DNA of 64,000 bases from Alphaproteobacteria bacterium (lineage in GTDB: Bacteria; Pseudomonadota; Alphaproteobacteria; Micropepsales; Micropepsaceae), in contig PLJH01000076.1 of assembly GCA_003139615.1 (NCBI GenBank), positions 1-64,000 on the forward strand, given 5' to 3'. Under the pieces are notes generated by a model. It was not told where the DNA came from. It did not search any database and saw only the letters and a program-made list of their open reading frames with translations. How positions within the stretch are numbered: the stretch's first letter is position 1; each line of letters starts with the position of its first letter. The position numbers and the translations under genes were made by a program. Positions 40,780-49,509 of the stretch are shown here, in pieces.

Positions 40780-41082
40780 TCAGACCCTTACCTTGGTCGC
40801 GTCGTAGACATCCATCCGATCTCCGCTGTCCGGCGCGGACAGTTCGCGAAGGCGGCGCGCAAAGGCTCGCGATTCCGGTACCGCAAAATGCTTGCGCAGT
40901 GCGTCTGCATTCGCCCATTGCTCGAAGAACATCAGCCGCAAGGGGTTTTCGCAAGCGATATGAACATTGTGGGAGATGCAGCCTTCCTCGATCCGCGAAC
41001 GATGGACATGTTCGAGACTGATGGCGGTCATCTCCGCGAGAGTCTCGGGCGATGCAGTGGCGGTGCCGGTCACGATGATCAT
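40780..41082 (-). CDS. ABM-domain protein (putative quinol monooxygenase)
   Basis: 100 residues. ABM ferredoxin-like fold: MIIVTGTATASPETLAEMTA, EEGCISHNVHIACENPLRLM and FFEQWANADALRKHFAVPES. Small ABM proteins act as cofactor-free quinol monooxygenases, heme-degrading enzymes or ligand binders. The conserved FEQW-x(7)-H pattern is present. A second ABM gene is at 51134. It lies 5 bp from the end of the convergent small basic gene. Confidence 0.88.
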   Translation of the reverse strand: MIIVTGTATASPETLAEMTAISLEHVHRSRIEEGCISHNVHIACENPLRLMFFEQWANADALRKHFAVPESRAFARRLRELSAPDSGDRMDVYDATKVRV

Positions 41083-41122
41083 GACCGCATGTCTAGCAAA
41101 TCGAGTGGATGCGGACGAGCGG

Positions 41123-41548
41123 CTAAAGCAGCTTCGCCGTCAGCTTGATGTCGACACCGGCGAGTGCCTTGGAAACGGGGCAGGTCTTCTTCGCCGTCTC
41201 GGCCTGCTCTTTGAATGCTTCCGGAGTGATCCTGGGGATGCTCGCTTCCGTGTCGAGCTCGATGGTGTCGATCGACCACGCGCCGTCCTTCTGGTCGAAA
41301 TGAACCTTCGCCGTGGTGTGAATTTTTTCGGGCGGGAAACCGGCTTTGGTGAGTTGCGCCGCCAAGGCCATCGAAAAGCAGCCGGCATGGGCGGCGCCGA
41401 TCAGTTCCTCCGGATTGGTGCCTTTTTCACTGCCCATTCGCGAGCCGACGCCATAGACGCCTTCAAACGCCCCGCTGCCCACTTTCATGCGGCCGCTGCC
41501 ATGGGGGACGTCGCCATTCCATTCCGCTTCGCCGGTTCTGGTCGCCAT
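41123..41548 (-). CDS. OsmC-family thiol peroxidase
   Basis: 141 residues, full length for OsmC. Reduces organic hydroperoxides with two cysteines: Cys57 in AHAGCFSMALAAQL and Cys123 in KKTCPVSKALAG; Arg near the N-terminal part (GTNPEELIGAAHAGCF context) supports the active site. It belongs to the OsmC rather than Ohr branch by the GEAEWNGDVPHGSG start. Fits the other oxidative-defence genes in this region (msrB, DyP, peroxiredoxin). Confidence 0.92.
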   Translation of the reverse strand: MATRTGEAEWNGDVPHGSGRMKVGSGAFEGVYGVGSRMGSEKGTNPEELIGAAHAGCFSMALAAQLTKAGFPPEKIHTTAKVHFDQKDGAWSIDTIELDTEASIPRITPEAFKEQAETAKKTCPVSKALAGVDIKLTAKLL

Positions 41549-41643
41549 GATGTTCTCCCTGGGCTATGAAATTCGGCAGCCCACGCCATGGACACAACGC
41601 GCACATGTGCGTTTGGCTGCCAGCGCGGATGTCAGGAGACTAC

Positions 41644-42222
41644 ATGCCAGGCCCGGAAGTCGAGAAGACGGAAATCGCCCATCGCGGCTGGACGAATCTG
41701 TCCGTCGTGACATTCGTGCTGCCGGACGGCACACGATTTAACCGCGAGATCGAGGATCATGGCCGGGCTGCCTGCGTGCTGGCCTACGATCCTGAGCGAC
41801 GGACCGCGTTGCTGGTGAGCCAGTTCCGGGCAGCGGTGTTTCTGACCTCCGGCGAAATTGATCTGCTGGAAGTCGTCGCGGGCGTGATCGATGCCGGCGA
41901 TGGGGCCGACACGGCGAAGCGCGAGGCGATGGAAGAGGCGGGTGTGCAACTCCGCAATCTCGAGACGGTTGCGACCGTTTGGACTTCGCCGGGCATTTCG
42001 ACGGAGCGATCCGAGATGTTTCTCGCAGCGTATTCGGTAGCCGACTGCACGGGCGCGGGTGGCGGACTTGCCGCGGAACATGAAAAGATCACTGTTGTCG
42101 AGATTGCGCTGACCGAGCTTGCGGAAATGGTCGACACCGGCCGCATCACCGACATGAAAACGCTCGCGCTGGTTCAAACATTGCGCCTTCGCCATCCGGC
42201 GCTGTTCCGCGAATTGTCGTGA
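41644..42222 (+). CDS. Nudix hydrolase (ADP-ribose/ADP-sugar pyrophosphatase-like)
   Basis: 192 residues from the ATG at 41644, which has AGGAG with a 6-nt spacer (an in-frame ATG at 41629 is the alternative). The Nudix box is GVIDAGDGADTAKREAMEEA followed by GV: the REUxEExGU half is perfect, but the first conserved Glu is Asp and the loop is one residue short. The upstream LLEVVAGVID segment and RGWTNLSVVTFVL N-domain match NudF-like ADP-ribose pyrophosphatases. Cytoplasmic. Preceded divergently by the OsmC gene. Confidence 0.88.
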   Translation: MPGPEVEKTEIAHRGWTNLSVVTFVLPDGTRFNREIEDHGRAACVLAYDPERRTALLVSQFRAAVFLTSGEIDLLEVVAGVIDAGDGADTAKREAMEEAGVQLRNLETVATVWTSPGISTERSEMFLAAYSVADCTGAGGGLAAEHEKITVVEIALTELAEMVDTGRITDMKTLALVQTLRLRHPALFRELS

Positions 42223-42283
42223 CGGGACTCTGCCCAGTTTCCGGCGCGTGATAGGTTGACGAATTCGGCAGCGGGGCTTGACG

Positions 42284-43255
42284 ATGAAATACAATGATTT
42301 CGGCACAGTCGGGAAAGTCAGCCGCCTCACATTGGGGGGCGGAGGGATCGGGCTCATCTGGGGGCAATCGACCCGGGAAGAGGCCGTCGCCACGATCAAG
42401 GCTGCCCTCGATGGCGGCATCGATCTGCTGGACACCGCGCCGATGTACGGTCAGTGCGAGTCGATCGTGGCCGATGCGTTCGGCGGCAAGCTGCCGTCCC
42501 ATCTGAGGATTACGACGAAGTTCCAGCTGGGATCGCCGGCGCCGGAAGACGTGGGGCCCAAACTCGCACAATCTCTCGATGCGAGCTTTGCCGCCATGAA
42601 GCTCGATCGCGTCGACGTTTTCTTCCTGCACACCAATATCTGCCCGGACGACTATGTTTATGCGTTCCATCCTGAAACCCAGGACCGTCTTGCGACGCGG
42701 TGGTCGCTCTATACCGAACGCGTCATCCCTGCGATGGAGTCATTGAAGGCGCAGGGCAAGATCGGACATTGGGGCATCACCGGCGTGGGCGTGCCCGACG
42801 CCATTCTGCGCGCGATTGGCGCCGCGAAACCGCCGGCCGTGATCCAGGCTGTCACCAATCTGCTCGACAGCGCGGGCAGCCTGCGCCGTTTTGCCGAGAG
42901 TGCCGATCCGCGCAGGATCATTGCCACCGCAAAAGCGCGCGGTATCGCCGTGATGGGCATACGCGCCGTGCAGGCCGGCGCGCTGACCGCTCAGATCGAC
43001 CGCACGCTTTCTCCCAACAATCCAGATGCCAAGGATTACACGCGCGCCAAACCCTATCGCGCGCTGTGCCGCGAGTTGGGCGAAGACCCGGCCATACTTG
43101 CTCACCGCTATGCACTGTCGCTCGCGGACGTGGACACTGTTGTGCTGGGCGTGAAAAATCGCGCCGAGCTTGAGCAATGTCTGGCCGCCGAGAAATCCGG
43201 CCCGTTGGAACCGGCATTGATGGCAAAAATCGACGGACTCGGTCTGAAGGTTTAG
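42284..43255 (+). CDS. Aldo/keto reductase
   Basis: 323 residues from the ATG at 42284. TIM-barrel AKR with LTLGGGGIGLIWG, the catalytic tetrad Asp/Tyr in LLDTAPMYG, Lys in LRITTKFQLG and His in DVFFLHTNICP. The C-terminal NADP-binding part contains ADVDTVVLGVKNRAELEQCL. Closest in layout to the YghZ/D-threo-aldose dehydrogenase branch. Substrate unknown. Followed 8 bp later by the secreted DUF4919-like gene, so probably co-transcribed. Confidence 0.92.
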   Translation: MKYNDFGTVGKVSRLTLGGGGIGLIWGQSTREEAVATIKAALDGGIDLLDTAPMYGQCESIVADAFGGKLPSHLRITTKFQLGSPAPEDVGPKLAQSLDASFAAMKLDRVDVFFLHTNICPDDYVYAFHPETQDRLATRWSLYTERVIPAMESLKAQGKIGHWGITGVGVPDAILRAIGAAKPPAVIQAVTNLLDSAGSLRRFAESADPRRIIATAKARGIAVMGIRAVQAGALTAQIDRTLSPNNPDAKDYTRAKPYRALCRELGEDPAILAHRYALSLADVDTVVLGVKNRAELEQCLAAEKSGPLEPALMAKIDGLGLKV

Positions 43256-43263
43256 GGCGTGCG

Positions 43264-43929
43264 ATGGCACATCTCGTGCGGAACACAAGCATCGGATTAA
43301 TATTCGCTCTTTCGGGCGCCGCCTGGGCTGAAGAGCCACCCCCATCGGGAAATGTTCCGTCTGCAGCGCTCTACAGCAAACTGGTCGAGAAGGCGCGGAA
43401 CGGCGACACGGATACCAATTACACAGCTCTGCGCCTCTCCTATGCTCAAAGCGACGGCTACGATCCTTACAGCACCAGGACACACCCGTTGTTCGAAGAC
43501 ACCTGGCAGGCGCTGAACGCGAAAGATTGTGCCGCGGCAATCGCGAAATCGAACGAGCTTCTCCGGATCGATTTCACGCGCATCGTGATACATGCGCTTC
43601 GTAGCGATTGTTTCGAACAACTCGGCGATGCCGCCAATGCTTCGCGTGAATCGGCCATCGGCCGCGGGCTCGCGGCATCTTTGCTGTCAAGCGGCGACGG
43701 TAAAAGTCCATCCTCGGCCTATGTGGTCGTCACCCTGAACGAGGAGGGTTTCGTGCTGCACCAGTTGGGCGTCAGGCAAAAGCAGCAATCGCTCGTGAGC
43801 GACGGCGGACACGAATACGACCTGGTATCGGGAACCGACAAAACGGGCCAGAAAACAAGTGTCTATTTCGAAGTCAGCAATCTGTTCGCAGGCCTGTCCC
43901 GCGAATTCGGCGCGTTGGGACACCGCTGA
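43264..43929 (+). CDS. Secreted DUF4919-like protein
   Basis: 221 residues from the ATG at 43264. Signal peptide (MAHLVRNTSIGLIFALSGAA then WAEEP) with cleavage after residue ~22. The mature part has DTDTNYTALRLSYAQSDGYD then PYSTR, followed by a helical TPR-like stretch (DCAAAIAKSNELLRIDFTRI and HALRSDCFEQLGDAANASRE) and a C-terminal beta segment (AYVVVTLNEEGFVLHQLGVR). This resembles DUF4919 proteins of unknown function. Periplasmic. Confidence 0.65.
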   Translation: MAHLVRNTSIGLIFALSGAAWAEEPPPSGNVPSAALYSKLVEKARNGDTDTNYTALRLSYAQSDGYDPYSTRTHPLFEDTWQALNAKDCAAAIAKSNELLRIDFTRIVIHALRSDCFEQLGDAANASRESAIGRGLAASLLSSGDGKSPSSAYVVVTLNEEGFVLHQLGVRQKQQSLVSDGGHEYDLVSGTDKTGQKTSVYFEVSNLFAGLSREFGALGHR

Positions 43930-44000
43930 AACGCGCCTGGCTTGCCTGCGGCGCAAGCAATTTATATGAGTGATGCAATCTTCCGTCAGCGAGACTCCAT

Positions 44001-44297
44001 ATGACACAACAAACCGATCCCGAACTCCTGCGCCTGCGCGACAGCATCGACAATATCGATGCGGCGCTCGTCCATCTGTTGGCGGAACGCTTCAAATGTA
44101 CACAGCAGGTAGGCGAGTATAAGGCGCAGCACGGCTTGCCGCCGGCCGATCCGTCGCGCGAAGCCGAACAGATCGCGCGGTTGCGGGCGCTCGCCAGGAC
44201 AGCCAAGCTCGATCCCGATTTTGCAGAAAAATTCCTGTCCTTTATCGTCCAGGAAGTGATCCGCCATCACGAAGCAATAAAAACGCGGCGCGGTTGA
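44001..44297 (+). CDS. Chorismate mutase (AroQ type)
   Basis: 98 residues, the size of stand-alone AroQ. Converts chorismate to prephenate for Phe and Tyr synthesis. Three helices with the active-site Arg/Lys set: LLRLRDSIDNIDAALVHLLA, ERFKCTQQVGEYKAQHGLPP and AEKFLSFIVQEVIRHHEAIK. No signal peptide, so the cytoplasmic biosynthetic form. Monocistronic, ~70 bp after the DUF4919-like gene; AT-rich sequence before it may hold the promoter. Confidence 0.93.
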   Translation: MTQQTDPELLRLRDSIDNIDAALVHLLAERFKCTQQVGEYKAQHGLPPADPSREAEQIARLRALARTAKLDPDFAEKFLSFIVQEVIRHHEAIKTRRG

Positions 44298-44389
44298 AAA
44301 ACTCTTTCGCGCGTTGGGGCTTGGCGTGCAGAATGGGTCTCACGATATAAACGTCGGGCTGGACCGCCCATCGACGAATAGGAGCACAC

Positions 44390-45049
44390 ATGAGCTTGCG
44401 TATTGGCGATATCGCACCCGATTTCGAAGCCCAAACCACCGAAGGGAAAATTCGTTTCCACGATTGGCTCGGGTCCAGTTGGGGTGTGCTGTTTTCGCAT
44501 CCGAAGGATTTCACGCCAGTTTGCACCACCGAACTTGGCTATATGGCGAAGCTGAAGCCGGAGTTCGACAAGCGTGACGTCAAGATCATCGGCCTGTCCG
44601 TCGATCCGGTCGACGATCACGCGCGTTGGGCCAACGACATTAAGGAGACGCAAGGTCACGCGCCGAACTATCCCATGATCGGTGACGCCGATTTCAAGGT
44701 TTCGAAACTTTACGGAATGTTGCCTGCGGAAGTTTCCGGCGATCCGGCAAAACGTACGCCGGCGGACAATCAGACCGTGCGCAATGTCTTCGTCGTCGGT
44801 CCCGACAAGAAGATCAAATTGATCCTCATTTATCCTATGACAACGGGACGCAATTTCGACGAAGTGCTCCGTGTGATCGATTCATTACAATTGACCGCAA
44901 AGCACAAGGTTGCGACGCCCGTGAACTGGAAACAGGGCGAAGACGTGATTATCGCGGGCTCCGTGTCCGAAGAAGAGGCGAAAAAGGCCTACCCGCAGGG
45001 ATGGAAATCGCCACGTCCTTATCTGCGTATCGTTCCTCAACCACGATAA
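44390..45049 (+). CDS. 1-Cys peroxiredoxin (Prx6 type)
   Basis: 219 residues. Thioredoxin-fold peroxidase with peroxidatic Cys45 in HPKDFTPVCTTELGYMAKLK and the long Prx6-type C-terminal domain (VATPVNWKQGEDVIIAGSVS then EEEAKKAYPQGWKSPRPYLR). No second resolving Cys is present in the chain, so an external thiol is needed. Ribosome site AGGAG at ~44378. Followed by a CsbD gene 68 bp later, a typical general stress pairing. Confidence 0.94.
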   Translation: MSLRIGDIAPDFEAQTTEGKIRFHDWLGSSWGVLFSHPKDFTPVCTTELGYMAKLKPEFDKRDVKIIGLSVDPVDDHARWANDIKETQGHAPNYPMIGDADFKVSKLYGMLPAEVSGDPAKRTPADNQTVRNVFVVGPDKKIKLILIYPMTTGRNFDEVLRVIDSLQLTAKHKVATPVNWKQGEDVIIAGSVSEEEAKKAYPQGWKSPRPYLRIVPQPR

Positions 45050-45117
45050 AAATTTCGTGCAGGAACTCCCTCGGGGCGGTCGCGTTTTATCTGCGAACCC
45101 ACGAAGAGGAATTCCAC

Positions 45118-45291
45118 ATGGACAAGGATCGTATCAAGGGCAGCGCGGATCAGGCCAAGGGCGCCGCCAAGGAAACCACCGGCAAGGTTCTCGGCGACGA
45201 GAAGCTGAAAGCCGAAGGCCAGATGGATAAAGCCAAGGGCAAAGTCGAAAGCGCCGTCGGCGGTGCCAAGGATGCCCTGCGCGGCAAATAA
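45118..45291 (+). CDS. CsbD-family stress protein
   Basis: 57 residues from the ATG at 45118: MDKDRIKGSADQAKGAAKET, then EGQMDKAKGKVESAVGGAKD and ALRGK. The whole chain is the CsbD signature, a small, charged, largely disordered cytoplasmic protein induced by general stress. A ribosome site GAGGAATT precedes it. Its terminator follows. Function of the family is unknown. Confidence 0.93.
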   Translation: MDKDRIKGSADQAKGAAKETTGKVLGDEKLKAEGQMDKAKGKVESAVGGAKDALRGK

Positions 45292-45321
45292 TACCGTCTC
45301 TCAAAAAGAGATTGGAAATAG

Positions 45322-45353
45322 CGCCAAAGTCCGGTTCGTGCCGGGCTTTGGCG
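45322..45353 (+). terminator. Hairpin after the CsbD gene
   Basis: CGCCAAAG (45322-45329) pairs with CTTTGGCG (45346-45353), extended by CCGG/CCGG inside. The tail (TGTTTGCGCTTG) is only partly T-rich, so efficiency is uncertain. It separates CsbD from the following ACAD pair. Confidence 0.55.
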
Positions 45354-45423
45354 TGTTTGCGCTTGCGGCCGCCCGCGTCGCCTGTATCATCCGGCTTAGC
45401 TGACAATTTGTCGGAGAGCCGCC

Positions 45424-46623
45424 ATGGATATGTCCTTTTCACCCGAAGAAGAAGCGTTTCGCGCCGAAGTGCGCAGCTTCATTGCGGAGAATCTTCCCAA
45501 AAACCTCGCGGGCAAGAGGCGCAGCGAATATACGACACGCGAGGAATATCTCGCCTGGCACAAGATTCTCTACAAAAAGGGTTGGATCGCGCCGCTGTGG
45601 CCGACGGAATATGGCGGCACGAGCTGGAATGTCACGCAGCGCTATATCTTCAATGAGGAATGCGCACGGGCGGAAACGCCGATGGTGCTGCCCTTCGGCG
45701 TCGCGATGGTAGGGCCGGTCATCTATACCTTCGCCAATGAAGAACAGAAAAAGAAGTATTTGCCGCGCATCCTGTCCGGGGAGGATTGGTGGTGCCAGGG
45801 CTATTCCGAACCGGGTGCGGGCTCCGACCTCGCCAGCTTGAAGACGCGCGCCGTTCGTGAAGGCGATCATTACATCGTGAACGGCCAGAAGACCTGGACC
45901 ACGCTGGCGCAGTTCGCCGATTGGATATTCTGTCTGGTGCGAACCGATATGGGACGCGACACCGCGAGCACGAAAGTTCAGGAAGGCATCACGTTTCTGC
46001 TGATCGATATGAAAACGCCCGGCATCACCGTGAAGCCGATCATCGTTCTCGACGGCGCCCATGAAGTGAACGAAGTGTTCTTCGACAATGTGAAAGTGCC
46101 GGTGGAGAACCGCGTCGGCGAAGAGAACAAGGGCTGGACCTACGCCAAATTCCTTCTTGTGCATGAGCGCTCCGGTATTGCCGGCGTGGCGCGGTCGAAA
46201 AAGGCGGTCGAGCGGCTGCGCGAGATCGCGGCCTCGGAAACGGTCGACGGCAAGCCGCTGATGGGCACCGACGAATTCTCCCGCAAGATCGCCGAATTGC
46301 AGATCGATCTTTCGGCGCTCGAATTCACCGAACTGCGCACGCTGGCAGCCGAATCGAAGGGCCAGCATGCCGGACCGCAAAGCTCGATCCTCAAGATCAA
46401 GGGCACGGAGATTCAGCAGCGGATCACCGAACTGACCGTCGAGGCTGTCGGCTACTACGCCTATCCCGATGCGCGCGGCTTCGGCGACAATGAGTATCCG
46501 GTGGGGCCGGATTACGCTGTGGGTCAGTCCGGGCATTATTTCAACATGCGCAAAGCCTCGATCTATGGCGGGTCGAACGAGATCCAGCGCAACATCATCG
46601 CCAAGGCCGTGCTCGGGCTTTGA
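45424..46623 (+). CDS. Acyl-CoA dehydrogenase, PimC-like large subunit
   Basis: 399 residues. ACAD with MDMSFSPEEEAFRAEVRSFI, the FAD/acyl segment CQGYSEPGAGSDLASLKTRA, VNGQKTWTTLAQFADWIFCL, and C-terminal RKASIYGGSNEIQRNIIAKA. The RKKGWIAPLWPTEYGGTSWN-like N-domain and a Gly in place of the usual C-terminal Glu are seen in the pimeloyl-CoA dehydrogenase large subunit of Rhodopseudomonas. The next gene, 95 bp on, is a PimD-like small subunit, so the pair likely oxidises a dicarboxyl- or branched acyl-CoA as a heteromer. Substrate assignment is inference. Confidence 0.93.
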   Translation: MDMSFSPEEEAFRAEVRSFIAENLPKNLAGKRRSEYTTREEYLAWHKILYKKGWIAPLWPTEYGGTSWNVTQRYIFNEECARAETPMVLPFGVAMVGPVIYTFANEEQKKKYLPRILSGEDWWCQGYSEPGAGSDLASLKTRAVREGDHYIVNGQKTWTTLAQFADWIFCLVRTDMGRDTASTKVQEGITFLLIDMKTPGITVKPIIVLDGAHEVNEVFFDNVKVPVENRVGEENKGWTYAKFLLVHERSGIAGVARSKKAVERLREIAASETVDGKPLMGTDEFSRKIAELQIDLSALEFTELRTLAAESKGQHAGPQSSILKIKGTEIQQRITELTVEAVGYYAYPDARGFGDNEYPVGPDYAVGQSGHYFNMRKASIYGGSNEIQRNIIAKAVLGL

Positions 46624-46718
46624 AGACGCGCCGGCAATAGAATTTCCGGCTTGCGCCGGACAAAAGCGGTCGCACAAACCGCTCACGGTATCCAGGGACA
46701 TATCGAGGGACGACGCTT

Positions 46719-47846
46719 ATGGATTTTTCTTTCACCGAGGAGCAGACGCTGCTCCGCAATTCGGTCTCCAAATTCCTGGCCGACAATTATAAATTCGAAT
46801 TCTTCAAGAAGAATTCCCGTACCGATCCCGGCTGGAGCCCGAGCGTCTGGAAGCAATTCGCCGAACTGGGCCTGATGGCAGCGCCATTGCCGGAAGAGTA
46901 TGGCGGACTCGGAGGCGGCGCCGTCGATACGATGATCGTCACGGAGGAATTGGGCCGTAGCCTGGTGGTCGAACCTTATGTACAGACGGTCGTAGTCGGC
47001 GGCGGCTTTATCGGGCGCGGCACCGAGGCGCAGAAAGCGGAATGGCTTCCACGCATTGCGGCCGGCGAAATGGTGATCGCATTTGCATTTGCGGAACCGC
47101 AGGGGCGTTTCAACTATGCGGATCTTGTAACGACGGCAAAAAAGCAGGGGTCGAACTATGTGCTGAATGGCCAGAAGGCGGTTGTGCTGGGCGGCCCGTG
47201 GGCGGACACGCTCATCGTGACGGCTCGCACCGCGGGCGGGCAACGCGATGCCAAGGGTGTCAGCGTATTTCTCGTCGATAAGAAATCGAAGGGTGTCGTC
47301 ACGCGGGATTATCCAACAGTCGATGGCCTGCGCGCCTCGGAAGTCACATTCGAGAATGTGGAAGTCCCGGCAGCAAATCTGATCGGCGCGCTCGACAACG
47401 GACTCGAGCTCGTCGAACTTGTGACGGACACGGCCATTGCCGCCCATGCCTCGGAAGCGGTCGGCGCGATGAAGGTGCTGTTGGACGCGACCGTCGAATA
47501 TTCCAAGACCCGCAAGCAGTTCGGCGTGCCGATCGGCAAATTCCAGGCGCTGCAGCACCGCATGGTCGACATGTTCATGAACTACGAGCAGTCGGCGTCG
47601 ATTGCGCTGATGGTGACTCTCAAGCTGGGCGAAGACACGGTCGAGCGGAAGAAAGCGGCCTCGGCGGCCAAGGTTCAGATCGGCAAGGCCGGGCGATTCA
47701 TCGGCCAGAATGCGGTGCAGATCCATGGCGGCATGGGCATGACCGACGAACTCAATGTTGGGCATTATTTCAAGCGGCTGACTATGCTCGACACGCTGTA
47801 CGGCAATGTCGGTCACCATCTGAAGCGCTACGCGCAGCTCAGTTAA
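46719..47846 (+). CDS. Acyl-CoA dehydrogenase, PimD-like small subunit
   Basis: 375 residues. Begins MDFSFTEEQTLLRNSVSKFL; has the LGLMAAPLPEEYGGLGGGAV active-site strand, VEYSKTRKQFGVPIGKFQAL and the C-terminal AVQIHGGMGMTDELNVGHYF with a His/Phe in place of the YEGT base. This matches small subunits of heterodimeric ACADs such as PimD. It shares the operon with the large-subunit gene; an ATG-proximal GAGGGACG serves as ribosome site. The next gene is convergent, so transcription ends near 47850. Confidence 0.92.
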   Translation: MDFSFTEEQTLLRNSVSKFLADNYKFEFFKKNSRTDPGWSPSVWKQFAELGLMAAPLPEEYGGLGGGAVDTMIVTEELGRSLVVEPYVQTVVVGGGFIGRGTEAQKAEWLPRIAAGEMVIAFAFAEPQGRFNYADLVTTAKKQGSNYVLNGQKAVVLGGPWADTLIVTARTAGGQRDAKGVSVFLVDKKSKGVVTRDYPTVDGLRASEVTFENVEVPAANLIGALDNGLELVELVTDTAIAAHASEAVGAMKVLLDATVEYSKTRKQFGVPIGKFQALQHRMVDMFMNYEQSASIALMVTLKLGEDTVERKKAASAAKVQIGKAGRFIGQNAVQIHGGMGMTDELNVGHYFKRLTMLDTLYGNVGHHLKRYAQLS

Positions 47847-47852
47847 GACGAT

Positions 47853-49349
47853 TCAGCCTGCGGCTTTCAGGTGATCTAACCGCGTGCGTTCAATGGGCAG
47901 ATAAACCGTCACGCGTGTGCCGGCGCCCAGCGTGCTCTCGAGCTTCACTTCGCCGTCATGGGCTTCCGCGAAACCTTTGACGATGGCGAGACCGAGGCCC
48001 GTGCCGCGATCGGTCGTCGTGATGTCGTGTCGGGACCGGCCGAAACGCTCGAACACGTTGGGCTGATCGTCGGTTGAAATACCGATGCCGGTATCTTCTA
48101 CGCCGAAGGCGATCCGTCCGCCGCGCTCCGCGCGGGCGAACGCCACGACGCAGCCGCCGGAGGGCGTGAATTTCAGCGAGTTCGAGAGGAGGTTGACGAA
48201 AATCTGGCGCAGCGCCCGCTCGTCGGCCCAGATGCGCGGCAAGCCGGGCCCCAGGCTTTTCGACAGCGAGATTTGCGATGCGCGTGCGGTGTCTTCGCTC
48301 GTCTGCACGGAGTCGCCGATCAATTGCGCAATATTGATCTCGGATTCACGAAGGCCGATCCGCCCGCTTTCGATCTTCGCGAGATCGAGCATGTCGTCGA
48401 TCAGACTGAGAAGATGTTGTCCCGATTCGTGTATGATCCCGGCATATTCGGCATATTTGTCGATGGCTGCGCCGAACGATTTGTTCTTGATCAGCTCCGA
48501 GAAGCCGAGGATCGCGTTCATCGGCGTCCGCAACTCGTGGTTCATGTTGGAGAGGAATTGCGATTTGGTACGGCCGGCAGATGACGCGCGGGCGCGATCC
48601 CTGTTGGCGTCTTCTGTCGCGATCTTCAGTCCCTCGACCAGCCCTTCGCGTTCATGCTCAAGCCTGAGCAGTTTCCGCGTTGCAACGTTCAGCGCGTAGA
48701 ATTGTCCGGCAAGTAGCAGAACATAGATCGCTGCGAGCCGGCCCAGCGTCGTATCGAGCCGCAGGCGCGATGCCGCGAGAGGTCCGACGATAAATGCCGC
48801 GTGCATCACGAACGTCGTCGCGGCGACGGCAGGATGCGCCGAACTGATCGCGATCGAACCGGCCAACGAGCAGGCGAGGATCAGCACGATGAACATGTGA
48901 TCGACGACGACATCGGGCGACCACAGAAAAACGCTCATGGAGCACCAGGCCATCAGGAATATAACGGTCAGCGCAACGTAACTGCTTGCCCGAAGTCTGA
49001 TCGACCCCAGCGACGCATCGCCGGTTTGCTCGATGCGTGTGCCCAGCAGATGGACGAAAATGGACGTCGCCGTCAGGCAAAGCCACCATGTCAGCCGGGT
49101 AGACCTCGGCGCCCAATCGCTGCAGGCTTCCGCGATGAAGAACCCGGCGACGGGCAATCCCAGCGCGGTGTAGCGCGTGCTCCGGCTGTAGAGTTGCAAC
49201 TGAGCTTTAGCGAGCCATGCGGTATCCTGCGAAGGCCAGACGGAGCGGAAGATGTTCTCGAACATGGCGCGCATGTTTGCGATCGCATGGCCCAAACCGC
49301 CTGCGATCGCGTCACGCGAAGATTGTTGCGGCTTGTGCGCGGATGACAC
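47853..49349 (-). CDS. Polytopic membrane sensor histidine kinase
   Basis: 498 residues. About six membrane helices between residues 60 and 225 (for example LGLPVAGFFIAEA, SSYVALTVIFLMAWC, IVLILACSLAGSIAIS and LAAIYVLLLAGQFYAL) form an integral sensor, then a coiled linker, HisKA (FLSNMNHELRTPMNAILGFS, His271) and the ATPase domain with N-box FVNLLSNSLKFTP, G1 VEDTGIGIS and G2 GTGLGLAIVKGFAEAHDG. No receiver domain and no adjacent regulator gene. Same layout as the next kinase gene at 49510, from which it is separated by 160 bp. Confidence 0.93.
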   Translation of the reverse strand: MSSAHKPQQSSRDAIAGGLGHAIANMRAMFENIFRSVWPSQDTAWLAKAQLQLYSRSTRYTALGLPVAGFFIAEACSDWAPRSTRLTWWLCLTATSIFVHLLGTRIEQTGDASLGSIRLRASSYVALTVIFLMAWCSMSVFLWSPDVVVDHMFIVLILACSLAGSIAISSAHPAVAATTFVMHAAFIVGPLAASRLRLDTTLGRLAAIYVLLLAGQFYALNVATRKLLRLEHEREGLVEGLKIATEDANRDRARASSAGRTKSQFLSNMNHELRTPMNAILGFSELIKNKSFGAAIDKYAEYAGIIHESGQHLLSLIDDMLDLAKIESGRIGLRESEINIAQLIGDSVQTSEDTARASQISLSKSLGPGLPRIWADERALRQIFVNLLSNSLKFTPSGGCVVAFARAERGGRIAFGVEDTGIGISTDDQPNVFERFGRSRHDITTTDRGTGLGLAIVKGFAEAHDGEVKLESTLGAGTRVTVYLPIERTRLDHLKAAG

Positions 49350-49375
49350 GGCTTGTCCGGATTCAAAATATGACG

Positions 49376-49395
49376 ACTGTTATATTATGGACAGT
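49376..49395 (-). promoter_or_regulatory. ACTGT/ACAGT dyad upstream of the 47853-49349 kinase
   Basis: ACTGT (49376-49380) and ACAGT (49391-49395) flank TATATTATGG in AT-rich DNA, 27 bp before the kinase start. It may be a promoter or operator; the boxes do not match sigma-70 well. Confidence 0.3.
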
Positions 49396-49509
49396 AGGGG
49401 TTAAGGGACGATTGAGCTTGTCATAAGAGAGGCGCAGAACCCGTCATGTATCGCGGGAATCCGGGCGAGACGCATTGTCTGTTTCAAAATGGCACGGCGA
49501 ATGCGAGCG